In this document: piece after piece, positions 34,398 to 47,200 of the stretch
Layout: every line of letters starts with the position of its first letter
Position numbering within the stretch: the stretch's first letter is position 1
NCBI GenBank assembly: GCA_023653785.1
Contig: JAMKCH010049152.1
Span: 25,576-89,575, forward strand
Length of the DNA stretch: 64,000 nucleotides
Source: Ophioderma brevispina
Lineage: Eukaryota > Echinodermata > Ophiuroidea > Amphilepidida > Ophiodermatidae
Direction: 5' to 3'
Made by a program: the position numbers and the translations under genes
The notes under the pieces: model-generated
Database searches by the model: none
Told to the model about the DNA's origin: nothing
What the model saw: only the letters and a program-made list of their open reading frames with translations

Positions 34398-34465
34398 GCT
34401 TGGCCGGATTCGAACCGCGACCTTCGAATTACCTGCACGTCGCTCTAACCGACTGAGTATCAAGC
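34398..34465 (-). tRNA. tRNA-like sequence (pseudo-tRNA or SINE head)
   Basis: On the minus strand GCTTGAT starts a 68-nt unit with a D-arm/A-box CTCAGTCGGTTAGAGC, a B-box GGTTCGAATCC, and an end GGCCAAGC whose last five bases pair with the first five. The last two acceptor pairs fail, and the anticodon arm (around GACGTGCAGGTAATTCG) does not form a five-pair stem. I therefore read it as a decayed tRNA or tRNA-derived SINE head, not a working tRNA. No anticodon is assigned. Confidence 0.45.
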
Positions 34466-35269
34466 AGGTTCGGTAGACGAGCGATAGATATCATCTATAG
34501 GTGTTCGGCTCGAAAGGTGTCTTTACAACGCCTTCAAATGCATTGAAACTAGTCTTAACTACAGTATAGTCTCACATCTGATCGATTACGCTGTGACAAC
34601 GGAGATAAAGAATGCTTGCTGCTTTGCAGGATGTAGTTAGTAAACGTAACGAGATGAATAGTTTGGTGTCACGTGTCAGGTACCAGGCAACGTGTAAGGT
34701 ATAAGGTAGACAGGTGCTCTTCGGGGGCGACCGTAATAGATAAATCCGGAATATGTTAAATCAAGGTCTGTCCATATGGCCCTCTGGCCCAGAGTGCATT
34801 ATTTTTCCAAAGACACGGTTTATTATGTTAACAGTACAAAATTTACCTTTTCCCTAATGATTCAAAAACCGAAGAACGATGACGATAATCGGTTGTTTTT
34901 CCATGGTAGGGATACGTACGTCATTTACCGGCCTGGGTCCCCGAAGCAAAATAATTAAAACCAATCAATGCCGTGAACTCATCCAAGTTTTATTGTTTTC
35001 AAAAATTGGCTGTTATTCCCATTAATAAAATTCATTTTTTAAGATTCAACATCTGTTATTGTTCTTTAATAATTAATATTCAATTGTCCCGCAGGAATGT
35101 GAAAAAGATGGGTCCCTAAGTCTACCAAACTGAAAACCAAAGTCAGCCGGCCTAAATTACCTTACCGTGGACTGTAATGGGCAGACGGATCCCCGTTTTA
35201 GTTAATAGCAAGGCTTACAGCCACTTGAACGCAGCTGCGGGGGTTATGCGTCCAGTAAACACAACGTAT
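34466..35269. other. Unassigned intergenic sequence
   Basis: Nothing is recognised beyond short chance frames. Confidence 0.35.
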
Positions 35270-35470
35270 TAACCGTTTAAATGGTTTGAAAATGGGTTTG
35301 CATTTTAAAACGTTTTAAAACCGTTTTAAATTACGTGGCCGAAAACAATCTGGTTACCGAACTGTGGGGTAATAATTTTGCTGAACGTTACAAAAACGTT
35401 TTTTAAAGTTTGCCACAGTACATTGTCAAATTTAATATTCAACATTATAATACGTTTTAAAACGCGTCCC
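35270..35470. repeat. AACGTTTT-rich repeat, copy 1
   Basis: The words ACCGTTTAAA, AAAACGTTTTAAAACCGTTT, AAAAACGTTTTTTAAAG and TACGTTTTAAAACGCG recur, many of them self-complementary. The same style is found at 43820-44255 and 63630-63805. Non-coding. Confidence 0.55.
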
Positions 35471-38291
35471 CGACTCCTATTTTTGAGTATTTTTTTCAGT
35501 GTAAAATCTTCGTCTTTATTCATTCCAATCGTCATCCGTAAATCAAAGACCGCAGTAACGCTGCAATCATTAATATTGCCATCAATGTTGTCATATCGTC
35601 GTCCTTGTCCACTGCGAAAGTTATTATTTTTGTCAAAACACTACACAATTCTCATTGTATAGGAATGCTGTAGAAAAGGTAACGATTATGAACCCAGGTC
35701 ACTAACTATGAGGTATCGGAGGGAGTCGTATTTCGTCACGTAACGAAATGGAATAACGGAATTCAGCATTTCAGAGTTGTTGGACGTTCGCATCGCAAGT
35801 AGTACCAGTACACGCGTACATACGTGGCTTTCATTTCCGTTTTTCAATTTCGATCCTGTTCCTGAAAGTTGGATATTATACCTTAATAACAGTAAGTAAT
35901 TCATTTTAAATCACTGCATCACAAAATTAATTCCCCGTAATATCATGTATATATAGCCTGTATTGCAACAGAAACACAGACTCAACTACGTACCGTCGTT
36001 ACGTGTCGTGTCGCTTTATATGGTTAACTGTCCTTAACCCGGGCCAGGGTTTTAACTCATGATATCGTTTTTTTTATTTAAATCGAGTTTTGTTCCAGAT
36101 AAAACGTTTGATTCCATAGTGTCCATGGAGATTAAAAATAATACCATAATTATAAGCATAATATTTTGCTCTTACATTCCTTTTGAAGTAGATTAAAAGG
36201 GAAATCTACTGGGTCCAGATAAGTCACTATCCTTTTCGAGTAATAAATGCTGACCGCATTTTGTCCTCAACACAAATATTCGATATCCTTTTGAAATTAG
36301 ATATTATCGCTGCCTTCAAAAATGAATAATAAAGACCTCGTGTGAGGAAACTAAATGTTGATTGTTTAGAGTAAACAAAAATAATTACATAATATTGAAC
36401 AGAAACAGTATATATCAGTCTGTATCCAACCGGAAGTTTTCAAATTCACAACTTTCACTTAAGGCAGTTGGTTATATTTCTTAAAATTTGCCCCAACAAT
36501 TGAAGTTAACGAGACCACAACGATAGCCTATACTACGTACTCTAGCATAGAAAACTGTAGAATTATTTTTCCTCAGTCCTAAGTTATGGAGAAAGGTGAC
36601 AGAACGCAGTTTAAATTATTTTTTCTCCATAAAAAAAGATATTGCACCTCCACATGGGGGTGCACCTCCACATGGGGTTTGAATCTTTAAACACCCCTAA
36701 GATCTATGGGAAATTAAAAAATCAAAACTTTAAATTTGGGTTTTGGTTATGATCAAAATGCGCTTTGTGCATCTAAAAAGGAACAACAAATGCCTTTTAA
36801 ATGTGGATTAATGGTTTATATGAGCCCATATCAATACGTTTTCAAAATATATTGTTTTATATTATTAAGTGTATTAGTTATATGTGTTGATACCTTGAAA
36901 ACTTTTCTGTGAAAACCTTTGTTCAGTTTTTGTTATGTTGATATTCTGGAATGATATTATACTTCTGATAATTAGTGATATTGGGTGCATTTCAGAAATC
37001 CGTTTGTGATACAAAATGAACTGATAATGAATCTGAAGATTGATTATCCCTAAGACTATCTTGCATATATTAAAATCATTACTCTGATCCCGACTCATAT
37101 ATGAAAAAAGGAATGGGCCACCTAATTGCCTATCATTTTATAGTCTTATGCTGTAAAAGAAACTAAATGTGATTAAATTAAGACAATGCTGAAACCAAAC
37201 AATGTGGCCTATTGAGATCAGTTGATAGTGATGAGATTTCTCTAACTGATATAATTAACTTTCTAAACCCTCTGCCTTGCCCTAATCAAAATATTTATCA
37301 TCCACCATGTCCACCCGATTTTGTTAGTATAGTGCGTATTTGGTATTGACCCTGTCTATGAACCTTGTTGTGAAGCCAGGTACAATTAAAGTTCAAACCC
37401 CCATAGGACAAACAAATAAGCGTTTATGATGCCGTTGTCTGGAATAATTCCGGCCGTTGTATTTAGTCTGAGTATTTTTAAGTGCAATGTGTGTGCTACA
37501 TCGCAAATTCCAGTGTTAACCGATGGTAAACAAAATGGGAGTAGGCCTCTAACAGCCCATTCGCACAAGTTAACGCTGTGAGACAGTTGTTTTGAGAAAC
37601 AGTTTCCTCTGTAACTTGAACTTTATAACTGATGGCAGTCTTGATTGTTACATTACTCATGCAATTTTATTGGGCCAGTATCGGCTCGGTATTTGTCAGT
37701 CTAAAGCCGAATTGCAGAGTACCAGGTGTCCGAGTTGTCACCAGTTGAGTTTTGTAACCGTGGTATACCTTACTGGCATTAATACTTTGTAAGCCTGCAG
37801 AACTATTATAGGTTGCCAATGCGTCACGCGGCATGCGCGTGTGTGTTTAGATGTGTGTTGTACACACATTGGGTACAAAGTCTATCAAAATAAAGTCTTT
37901 TGCTGTCAAGCTAACCGTTTTGAATTTAACATATCATCCACCAAAGAAACAATGAATTTATTTCTTATTTATTGCCGTGAATTAAAATCCACTTTTGGTT
38001 AAATTTTTTCATTATAATTATTATAGCCATTTCTATATAAAATAAAAAATGAGTTTAATTCAGTTTTCTTGATGAATTTCGCATGAGCTATAAAACCCTA
38101 ACCAAAATGATTAAAATCATTGGGTAAAATTTCGGGGAGCTAGATACTGCCGATAATTATGATTTTTTTTTTCTGTTAATGCCTACATGTGCTGCATTGG
38201 CAGGTACAAATCCTTTTTTTTAGTCTTTACAGTATTTTCATGTATATTCGCCGTAATGTTTTTACTGATTGTACATTATAATTCGTTTCAG
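35471..38291. other. Unassigned intergenic or intronic sequence
   Basis: A 17-bp direct duplication GTGCACCTCCACATGGG is at about 36645-36675. No exon, RNA gene or clear transposon was recognised. Confidence 0.4.
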
Positions 38292-38398
38292 GTTTAAATG
38301 TTTCCTCAGTATATAATGGCTTAAATCACGTCAACAAAGATTGTATCATGAGAGTTTTTGAAGAACGCCTGTCGAAGATGAAACAGCCAGTGACATGA
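38292..38398 (+). CDS. Possible 3'-terminal coding exon
   Basis: A pyrimidine-containing acceptor ATTCGTTTCAG ends at 38291. After two bases, 34 open codons follow (LNVSSVYNGLNHV ... VFEERLSKMKQPVT), closed by TGA at 38396-38398. Composition is protein-like, but an open run this long after an AG is common by chance, and I recognise no family. It enters in a different phase from the 39538-region exon, so the two are not obviously joined. Confidence 0.2.
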
Positions 38399-39244
38399 GA
38401 AATACGCTCTCCTGGACATCCATTTAGACATGATACACGGATTCTGGCAATGCAGAAGATGAATTACAGGGTTTTTTACAACTACGCCCAACTCATCATG
38501 GTTATAACAATTATGTATTGATCTCAAGCTCTACACTAGCGTATTATACCGTGTAGGTTTTCTCATAGTACGGAGCACGTCATATTAATTATTTCGCTTG
38601 TCAGTATAAATGGTTAACCCTTAACAAAAAAAATTCCAGTGGTATCATTCAAACTTAAACATCATTAAACTACTCACGTTCTGAAGACGTCCTATGGTTA
38701 ACATTTTGAAACATAATTTATTATGCCTTAAACTTAGGAAAATTAGCGATCCTTTACCAATACCGGGAGGTTAATTATACCAAAATTAGGTTTGTGTAGC
38801 TATTTTGATCTCGGCCAATAAAGTGCAGTGTAACAATCTCCCCATGCGATTTAATCAAAGTCGTGAAATGAACATAATGCCTAAGCGCGTTCAATAAATC
38901 AAACAAAAATACAAATACATATTCTTTTGTTAAAAGATGGGCATTTTGGGGGACCTGACCTATAAATTATCCAAACAAAAATTATGTGACATTTTCTTAA
39001 TTTTTAATTACAGCAATGTGAATTTTTAACTTCAACACATATGCGTTTGAAGATGCTTCTTCCGATTTATGCATATTGTGTTCTCTACTTGATACGAGAG
39101 CCTGTCACTTGCACACATACGCCTCATCAAGCCCCGTGGCGTGGGAAACAAACTTGCGGCTTTGATGGTAGAAGCAATAGTCGTAGTGCAAAGCCCTATT
39201 CAATACTCTGCTAATATTTATGGCTAACTATTAAAACGGCAGTT

Positions 39245-39440
39245 TTGAATATCTTGGGAATGAAATGGATTTGAGGGCTCACATTTCAGGAGGAAAATGA
39301 GAAAAATATGGCCTTTCATCTGATATCAAAATCGATACTACTTCCGGGTAAATCGGGAGGGGGGCAAAGACGATCGGAACAGGCACCTTTAAATACTCGC
39401 ATGTTTAAAAACGTGGTGCAAATAATGTAAATTAGAAAGG
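39245..39440 (-). repeat. Dispersed repeat, reverse copy of 7190-7345
   Basis: On the minus strand it carries AGTAGTATCGATTTTGATAT, CAGATGAAAGGCCATATTTT and TTCATTCCCAAGATATTC-like words, as at 7190-7345. It stops before the exon candidate at 39528. Confidence 0.55.
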
Positions 39441-39527
39441 TGGTTGGCCTAGTTTCTATCAGTTTAGATAGGAATTGTCCTGAAAACGGCAAATGTAGAA
39501 TAAAATATACATGTTTTCTTTTACCAG

Positions 39528-39617
39528 AGGCAGCCTTATGAGGGTAATAAAGATGCCGATGAGAAAGAAGTAGGACAAGCACTCAGGGATTTTCTGAAAG
39601 CAACCCCGTTTAAAAAG
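39528..39617 (+). CDS. Probable internal coding exon (30 codons)
   Basis: This is the best protein-coding segment outside the LINE. It has a strong acceptor (TGTTTTCTTTTACCAG ending at 39527) and a strong donor (AAAAAG followed by GTATGT at 39618). The frame between is fully open over exactly 30 codons: RQPYEGNKDADEKEVG at the start, LRDFLKATPFKK at the end. The peptide is charged and soluble-looking, without hydrophobic segments. I do not recognise the family. Both ends are phase 0, which is compatible with the phase-0 terminal candidates at 42772 and 43261. No upstream exon could be found with confidence. Confidence 0.5.
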
Positions 39618-39796
39618 GTATGTACACGTAATGTGAAAATGGTAATTTAAACGTTGAACATTTTCGAATATGGTCGATTTTCATGAAAACGGTGCATTTC
39701 CAGATATTTTGTGTCTTTAATAAACTTTTCAACAATACTTTTTTGGAACAAAACGGTAATATTTTGATAGGAGCCGTTGAGCTGCATTTGGGCATA
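39618..39796. other. Probable intron start, with short repeat
   Basis: 39650-39725 is a reverse copy of the words at 41700-41740 (GAATATGGTCG and TTTTCATGAAAACGGTGCAT against ATGCACCGTTTTCATGAAAA). It is non-coding. Confidence 0.4.
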
Positions 39797-40553
39797 CACT
39801 CTTAGAAATAAAGGTTCAACATAGAACCCTTTTTGTCCTGTATTTTTCACCCTAAGCACTGTTAAGGTTCTATAAAGAACCTTAAAAAGTTCTTTGAAGA
39901 ATCTTCAATATTTAAATAGGCCTAGGAATGTTCTTTTGCATGTGTTCACATATATTTTGAAAAGTTAAGCAATGTGAAAGGCAGTGATGATCCTTTGGTT
40001 CTAAAATATTTTTATGGCAAAACAAAAATAATTTCTTTCTGTTCTACCAAGAACCTCTGAAGGGTGCTTTGTTAACATACATTTTAGGGTTCCTAGAGTT
40101 TTAGGTTCTACAAAGGACCATTTTCTTGGCTACAGAACCTTTTTTGGTTATATTAAGAACCCTAACAAATATTCGAGGGGTTCTTTATAGAACCAAAAAA
40201 GGTTCTGTAGCCAAGAAAATGGTTCTTTGTAGAACCTTAAACTATAGGAACCCTTAAATGCATGTTAATAAAGCACCCTTCTGAGAACTTCCGAAGGTTC
40301 TTGGTATAACAGAAAAAGATTTTTCAGGGCCATGAAATTATTTTGGAAGCAAAGGGTTATCACGCCTTTCATGTTGCTTAACCTTCCCACAATATATGTG
40401 AACACATACAAAAAGAAATTTCTAGGCCTATTTCAATTTTGAAGGTTCTCATAGAACTTTTATGGTACTTTACAGAAACCTTAGCAGTGCTTAGGGTTGT
40501 GAAAAATTACAGGACAATAAAGGATTCATGTTGAAACTTTATTTCATAGAGTG
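39797..40553. mobile_element. 757-bp foldback MITE
   Basis: Two arms of about 360 bp are inverted copies of each other, meeting around 40150-40192. Ends read inward as CACTCTTAGAAATAAAGGTT (left) and CACTCTATGAAATAAAGTTT (right), each bordered by TA. Paired inner words include AGGTTCTACAAAGGACCA and TTTTCTTGGCTACAGAACCT with their complements. The arms are full of GGTTCT/AGAACC words. A TA border and long palindrome fit a Tc1/mariner-type foldback MITE. It lies in the putative intron after 39617. Confidence 0.85.
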
Positions 40554-40727
40554 TATATGTTTTTGTTTTTGAAACACAAACATAATGTCCGCGAAACCCT
40601 TGTTTATACGTTATCCTTCCAAAGCATAAATATAATGCGGCAGTTGGAAATAGTTTTTCTTAAGCTCACACATGTATGACTTAAAAAGTCAAAGAAATGT
40701 TGAACTTTTTAAAAATGCGTCTTTTAA

Positions 40728-41088
40728 GGCTGACTCAGAGATTTCCGATGAGGATGCACTCAATTTCAAAACAAATCGGCTTTTTGCATATACACAATGC
40801 CTTGCCCATATACTACCACTGGTGTGAAATAGCGAAGCTCAAATCGAAGTCCTCATATAGAAAATCACAACTTTTGAAAAAAATCACAAAATTCTGGATC
40901 CGGAAATTTTGGTAAAACGGTATCCTATGGCACCGTCATACGGTGCATATATGTGTACTGCATGAAAAACGAAAATTCCGATTAATCTCTAACTTTGGAA
41001 CTAAGCATTTTAGGTGACTATCTTTAGTTCTCGATGGCCTATTTTTAATACTACACAAAAAAATATTTCGAAATCTCTGAGTCAGCCT
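40728..41088. mobile_element. TTAA-flanked MITE, GGCTGACTCAGAG family copy 1
   Basis: The left end GGCTGACTCAGAGATTTC follows TTAA (40724-40727). The right end, reverse-complemented, reads AGGCTGACTCAGAGATTTCG and precedes TTAA (41089-41092). Length about 361 bp. The interior has TCTGGATCCGGAAATTTTGG, ATGTGTACTG, AAGCATTTTAGGTG and ATCTTTAGTTCTCG, all shared in order with 59316-59668. It is non-autonomous. Confidence 0.85.
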
Positions 41089-42397
41089 TTAAAGGAAGTG
41101 TATGTACGTTATCAAATTTCTCAGCAACCAAACGTATAGCTACTATTTTCGACAAAAAATCAGATACATCTTAGTGAATGGGAGATGTGAAAAACGGTCA
41201 AAAAATGTACACGTATTGTGTATTACGTTATCGTTTATACGTTGAATTAAATTATTAACAACTATAATGTGGCTACATGGAATGATATGGTGTCAAATTA
41301 AATGTATCTTTAGAATAAATTAGTAAAAGGTATCTTAATATTTGTTTATTATAAGGGGCTAATTTGCAGGCAGAATTCAATACTCACGGAAACTTAATAA
41401 ACTAAACAAAATTGGAGAATATTTTCTTGATTCAATGAGCTACTCAACTTTAACTTCGTCCAAATAAAAATTGTTCCCGATAACCTCTCTGATAATGTCA
41501 TCCGTTGGCGTATTTGTAATTTAAAATGTTGATAACGTAATAAACCCTATCCTTTTGCTGTACAAAATGTTTGGGTGCATACTGTGCAGAAACTTAAGAA
41601 ATGTTGGTGGCAATATATTTTCCCGTAAGAGGTATTGTGATACCTAAATGTCAAAAAATAAAAAACAGACCAATTGAGACATTTTTGGGGGGGTGTCTTA
41701 CCTCCAAAATGCACCGTTTTCATGAAAAGCGACCATATTCACCAGTATCCCATGATTTTCATGCATACAAACAACGAAAGTATCCACTTTTGCGCGGACT
41801 GTATTCCTGCCAATTAATCGGTAAGTTATCGATCGCCGCCAGATTTATTTCTATATTAGGGAACATTTAAGGAGCCAATTAAGTATAATTAGGGGAACAT
41901 GGCAATCAATTCAAAATGTCTTTCGCACTTTATGATTCTGGGAATAACAGGTGTTGAAAAACACAACTTTGGCTTCAATGCGTAAATGATGTGGTTAAGA
42001 ACCGATGCTACAATTTGAAATCATTTTGTGATTTGATTTTGAAAGCATTTAATTGACAATCCCACTTGACTGGACATTCGTTAGACCTCTGTATTTGCAA
42101 TAATTCTTTATATTGTGTATAGGGCTAGGTCAACAGTGGAAGCCACACCCTTTAGTATCATCATCGATGCTATTGCAATAAGTGAGGTAAACGTCTGAAA
42201 ATACCAAGAGGAAAATGCCAATTTACAACATGATGAATTGTATTAGCTCTTAGAATTAACAATTACAGGGTTCCACCTAAAAGTGGATAATTTTTGTAAT
42301 GTGTTTATGTTAATCGTCACGAATTTAAAACAGACGAATCGACCAAAAGTCACATTCGAGATATCGGAACGTTTGAAATTTAGAAATTATAATATAA

Positions 42398-42429
<32 letters not shown>

Positions 42430-42771
42430 ATAGAAAAAATGTTTACGTGTCATTGTGGGAATTGGGACATTCATTTGCATGCTTTCCTACAAAGTATCCT
42501 TTGTTTTCTTGTCAAATTTATGTACAAAGTGTAGTTGATAATCATTAAAATTTAAATAAAAGCTCCACTTCTATTTTGCTTTTAAAAAATCACAGCCAAA
42601 ATACGCTCAGTGTCTATAAGCCCTTTTGCAGTATTTCGCTGGCAAAATTACACTGTATATTTATTTGTGCGCAGAACGTTACATTTATTTTATGTAATGT
42701 AATAGGAGAAGTTGTTGTTGTGTGTTTATCTTGTTTTTTTCGGAGGGTATATATTTCATATTTTTTACAGA
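41089..42771. other. Non-coding stretch, possible intron
   Basis: It has a homopolymer T run of about 23 at 42399-42422 and the short repeat at 41700-41740. The frame at 41601-41870 overlaps that repeat and ends near a GTAAGT at 41821, but it is not supported as an exon. Confidence 0.4.
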
Positions 42772-42819
42772 GTAAAGAAATCGAGGATTTACCAGTTATC
42801 AAACAAGGGAAAGCTTAAT
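42772..42819 (+). CDS. Possible 3'-terminal exon A
   Basis: The acceptor TTCATATTTTTTACAG ends at 42771. The phase-0 frame reads SKEIEDLPVIKQGKA and then TAA (42817-42819). The phase matches the donor at 39617. It is short, so support rests on the acceptor and the phase match only. Confidence 0.3.
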
Positions 42820-43260
42820 TTACTACCAAGTCATTAAAATGTTATACTTGCATAAATGTTACTGGCATTCGGAAGAATATCATTTTAATTAATTGACACA
42901 TACAAAAACGTGTTTTAGAATAAATACTTTTCATTTTGAGTAAAATTAAATTAAAGATTTTTTAGTTTTTTAAATTTTGTTAATAGTATAATATGTGAAT
43001 ATGTTATATAATAGCAAAAAAAATATTGGATTTCGCCAAAAATTGTCGCTTCGGCCTGTTGGAAGACTCATGACGATGTCCACAGTAAATCTGGTTGGTG
43101 TTAAACATCTATATAAGCATCATATATCTGCACATATATACATGCGCGAGACAGATGCTTCAGTTTGAAGGGTACAAATACAAACGTATCTCAAAGTCTA
43201 ATCATTTATGGATTCTAACCTTACGCGTCCATTTTGCGTATTTTATGTTTTGATCACAGA
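42820..43260. other. Non-coding stretch between exon candidates
   Basis: AT-rich, with no feature recognised. Confidence 0.4.
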
Positions 43261-43338
43261 AAAATGCCAAAGAATATGAAGTTTCAGAAGATGAAACATG
43301 GAAGAGAGAAACAAGAGAAAACAGTAGAAGCGAAAGCT
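43261..43338 (+). CDS. Possible 3'-terminal exon B
   Basis: The acceptor TATGTTTTGATCACAG ends at 43260. The phase-0 frame reads KNAKEYEVSEDETWKRE, then TRENSRSES and TGA. It is strongly charged like a cytoplasmic tail. Another frame over the same bases is also open (MPKNMKFQKMKHGREK ... to TAG at 43399-43401), so the true frame is uncertain. The phase-0 reading is compatible with the donor at 39617, so this could be an alternative to exon A. Confidence 0.33.
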
Positions 43339-43819
43339 GATGTGAAAGTCAGAACAAAAACTGACAAGACTGGATCGAGTCGACAAAATAATCCTCCCTA
43401 GAAATTAGAATGGACCAGTAAGAAATAAATGGCTTAAAAGAGAAAAGAAAGAAAGACTAAATTGTATCAGCCAGCCATCACACAACAAATAAACCGTTAA
43501 GTATTTTGACGTGTTGGGTGCAATTAGTAGAAGTAATGGGGGTATTGGGTTAATTTGGACAGAACAAACAAACCGACGCTTCTTTTGGGCCAAGAATGAT
43601 TAAAACTTGTAAAATAGCAAGGTGAAATATTTTAAGAAAAAACGTTCGAAATTTAGGAAACTTGTCCCTTCCAGCTTGTAAATAGTTCCTTATTCAAAGG
43701 TGTTACGGGGCGAAGCTCTCAGGGAGCAATATTTTGCTTTGAGAAACGGTTTATATCTTCTAACACGTTTCTTATAAAGGTTTTCGATTCTTCATGCACA
43801 AATTAACCCATATTACCTT
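43339..43819. other. Unassigned sequence
   Basis: Possible 3' UTR or intergenic DNA after exon candidate B. No clear polyadenylation arrangement could be singled out. Confidence 0.3.
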
Positions 43820-44255
43820 TTGTAACGTTAGAAAAACGTTTTTAAAATGCTTTTCTGAAACGTCAGCAAACCGTGAAAAGAACATCCCACAACGTTAAAA
43901 AACCGTTTTATGAACGATTCAAAAAACGTCAGCAATAACAACCTAATTGCACGTACACGTTTTTTAACGTTAGAAAAACGTGTTTAAATGTTAAACCGAA
44001 AACGTTATAACCGTAAAAAACAACCCTCCCCAAACGTAATAAATAAAAGGTATATTAAACGTTTCAGAACGTTTGCACAGTCTACCTGATTGTGAAAGAT
44101 TTTTTTTACGTTTTATAATAACGTTTTTATAAGTTTTAATGAACGTTATAAAAACGACAGAAAAAAATCAACACAAATACGTTATTAAAACGGAAATCGA
44201 AACGTGTCCATTCCAAATTGTAACGTTTTTTAACGTTCGAAAAAAGTTTAATGGC
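43820..44255. repeat. AACGTTTT-rich repeat, copy 2
   Basis: This is dense in AACGTTAGAAAAACGTTTTT, AAAACGTTATAACCG and TAACGTTTTTTAACGTTCG-type words, many self-complementary. The left word TTTTGTAACGTTAGAAAAACG is mirrored near the right end, suggesting an inverted-repeat element. It resembles 35270-35470 and 63630-63805. Confidence 0.65.
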
Positions 44256-47200
44256 TAGCTGGGTGGCAAACACGGGTCCATGACAAATGCAGGGCCACAA
44301 ACCGCATCCCGCATATTTCCTCCATAGTAAATTAAACATAATTCCAACTGTATTCGTATGAATAGCGCTCTTAAGTAAGTAAACATCTTATAGAAAACGT
44401 TCATACTTGCTTCATACCAAATAAAGAATATGGTAAGAATTCAATATATATAAAGAACAAGATTGCGAGATTGTAAACAAAATAGCTTCATCGCTCGTGA
44501 CCGGGCAGCTAAAGTAATTATTAGGCCAATGGCAGCAAAACGTCTATTAGTCTGTGGGACGATATCTCGGAAATCTTCCACAGATTATAAACTTCACACA
44601 CTTGGCATATTATAAAACCATAATGCTCTTGGAATGTTCAATCAATACAGGAAGAGAGATCATATACACCTCTTCGCTAACCACCTGCAGGTCACACCCC
44701 GGTCACACACACGCATGACTTGTAACATGTTTTAAGCACATCGTAAGGCAATGGGGCATTACACCAATCCGATCTTAGACGCAATGCGAAAAACTCGACA
44801 ACATTTCCTTGTTGGTAAGGTACAACGTACAAGTGTCTCATATTCAGTTATTTCCTTCTTCTTTTCACTTGTGGTCAATGTACACATTGCATTGGCAAAG
44901 TTAACGCGTAAATATAACATTAACTCATCAACATTTTCCAAAAATACGGAATTATAATGTTTAATCTCACTAAGAACATTATTTCAAATAGTCCACAACG
45001 ATCAAACAGAAGTTCCCTTAGAATTACCGATGAGAGGTAATGTTTACGCATTCTATTTTCTCGAGACACGTTTGTACTAGTAGCTTTCTTCTAACACGAG
45101 TTTCAAAGGTCGTTGACTTCTATTTCAGTGTTTGTCATTTTGGCAATCTGAACTGTCAACATCCTGATTACAACTTACTTGTGATGATGGGGGGTTTGGC
45201 TGCTACTGAACATGTGGGTATTTTTTTTCAATTAAAATAGATCCTAAATATAAACAAGTTTTTACAATGCCGTCTCCTTTCTATAAATAGGATCGCGTAA
45301 CCAACAATTTACTCATGCGATTTTGTTAATGCGCGTACCACATAATTCCAAAACAGATTTGCATCGTTTCAATTTATAACTGCTTTCAATGCATTGATTT
45401 TTTGTGCAAATGAATTTGTACATTTTAAAACATTATTTCTTTATACAACACTAAATATCACGTTAACGTTTTCGTTGCGAATATTTGTTATTAATATCCT
45501 AGCATATTCTTCCGCTTAGTATACGGTTTAATACCACACAAACGTTTGCGGCACTTGCAAACTGCACTATTCACTTCAAATTCTTCATACTCAGTAAGTT
45601 AATTAATTCTTACACAGAAACAAATTTGGTAGCATTATTTCGTTCCTAAAGTAATAACCACCTTTTTCAGTAATAATAATAGTATTACTTAACAAGCTTA
45701 AACTTCCCCCGTGCACTATTAATGGGGCACGTAATGCTATTTTCAATACAAAAATCTTGCCATTTATATCGCTCCGCTTGGCAATTCGGTCACCAGACTG
45801 CCATTAATGGGCAAATAACAATTAATAAACACAGTTTCGCCCCCAACATCATTATTACCCGTCACCATTTCAACCAGGGTTCTTATTCAAAAACATCGAA
45901 CGACAATGTGCTTTTCAAAAATTATTTTACAATAAGTTGGCCATACCCCGCTTTCAACATAACGAAAAACTACTTCAATATAAAATATACACCTACATGC
46001 ACCATGATATTTTACTCATCACTTCTTACAATTCAATAACAATACAATACGAATGACTAGTGCCTTTGGATTACAACCTCTTCGATAGCGGCCTACCTAT
46101 CAGTAAATACACGCCCTCTACAAATCACTATACACGCGATCTGTACAGAAAGAACGGCAGTCGGACGGACTCTATACTACTGAAATACATCTAAAAAACA
46201 GCCAATCAGGGATACGTTTCAGTACGCTTCATAAAAAAGAACGATTGCACTATCTGCTACAGGCCAACTTGTACATCTAATAGGCTTCCATATGAAGGAA
46301 GTCCTTAAAACTGCAGCAAGACGGCCATACCACCTCTTCAACTAATGGAATTATACATTCACCGCAAGCAACTTTTTACAAAGAATCAGGCTCACCATAA
46401 CGTCACAGAACGTTCGCCATCAAACTGTTTATAGCAGTCTTCGATGCAAAAATCACCAGATAACGAAGTGACGTGTTCAAAGCAGATTGGGTCCAAAGAA
46501 GAAACAAACCAATACACTGGATGCAAGATAAGAGCAAAACTTCAAAAACTTATAGAAACACATGCGATTGATGATGCAAGATATGGTCTGCTGCGTACTT
46601 TTAATTTAATTTGAAATGCTTCCCACTTTTGCCAAAGTCACTAACCGCAAGTGCGTTATTTGGCTTGTTGTGATAAGGATCAGCAAAATAGTTACCTGTT
46701 ATTTATAGTCATTCAAAAAGAATTGTCAGTCAAACAACTATCAATACACAATACCCATGCTTTCAAAAATACGCTTTATTAGATTGGTCAGTTGAGTATT
46801 GCACGTTGACACTGCTGTGATGTGGAATATAAATGACCAACGGCTAGATGTGTTTGTATACACCAGGTCCGACCATGCCATCATCATAAGAAGATATTGT
46901 TTGAGATTGGCCAAGGACTTAGCTTAAGACTCTCATTGAATCCGACAAAACTAAATAAATATTTGAGACAAGGGACTGATGAACGAAATATTTTTTTCCA
47001 ATATATTCAGTAGATGTAAAATGCAAACGTAAAAGTTCAAAGCAGGCTGCCCAAAGTAATCAGTGCAATTAAAACAAAAAAATGGAGAAATTGCTGGTTT
47101 TAGATATGAAATATTTTTCTAATTTCTTTTTTGAATCACTGGTTTACAATAACCTCCAGTTGCTGATTGATGTAGACTAGGATTTGGTTAAGGGCTTTGA

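Noticed and set aside
44751..44957. Possible first exon MGHYTNPILDAM...
   Set aside because: Only a GTAAGG word supports it; no downstream partner or family.
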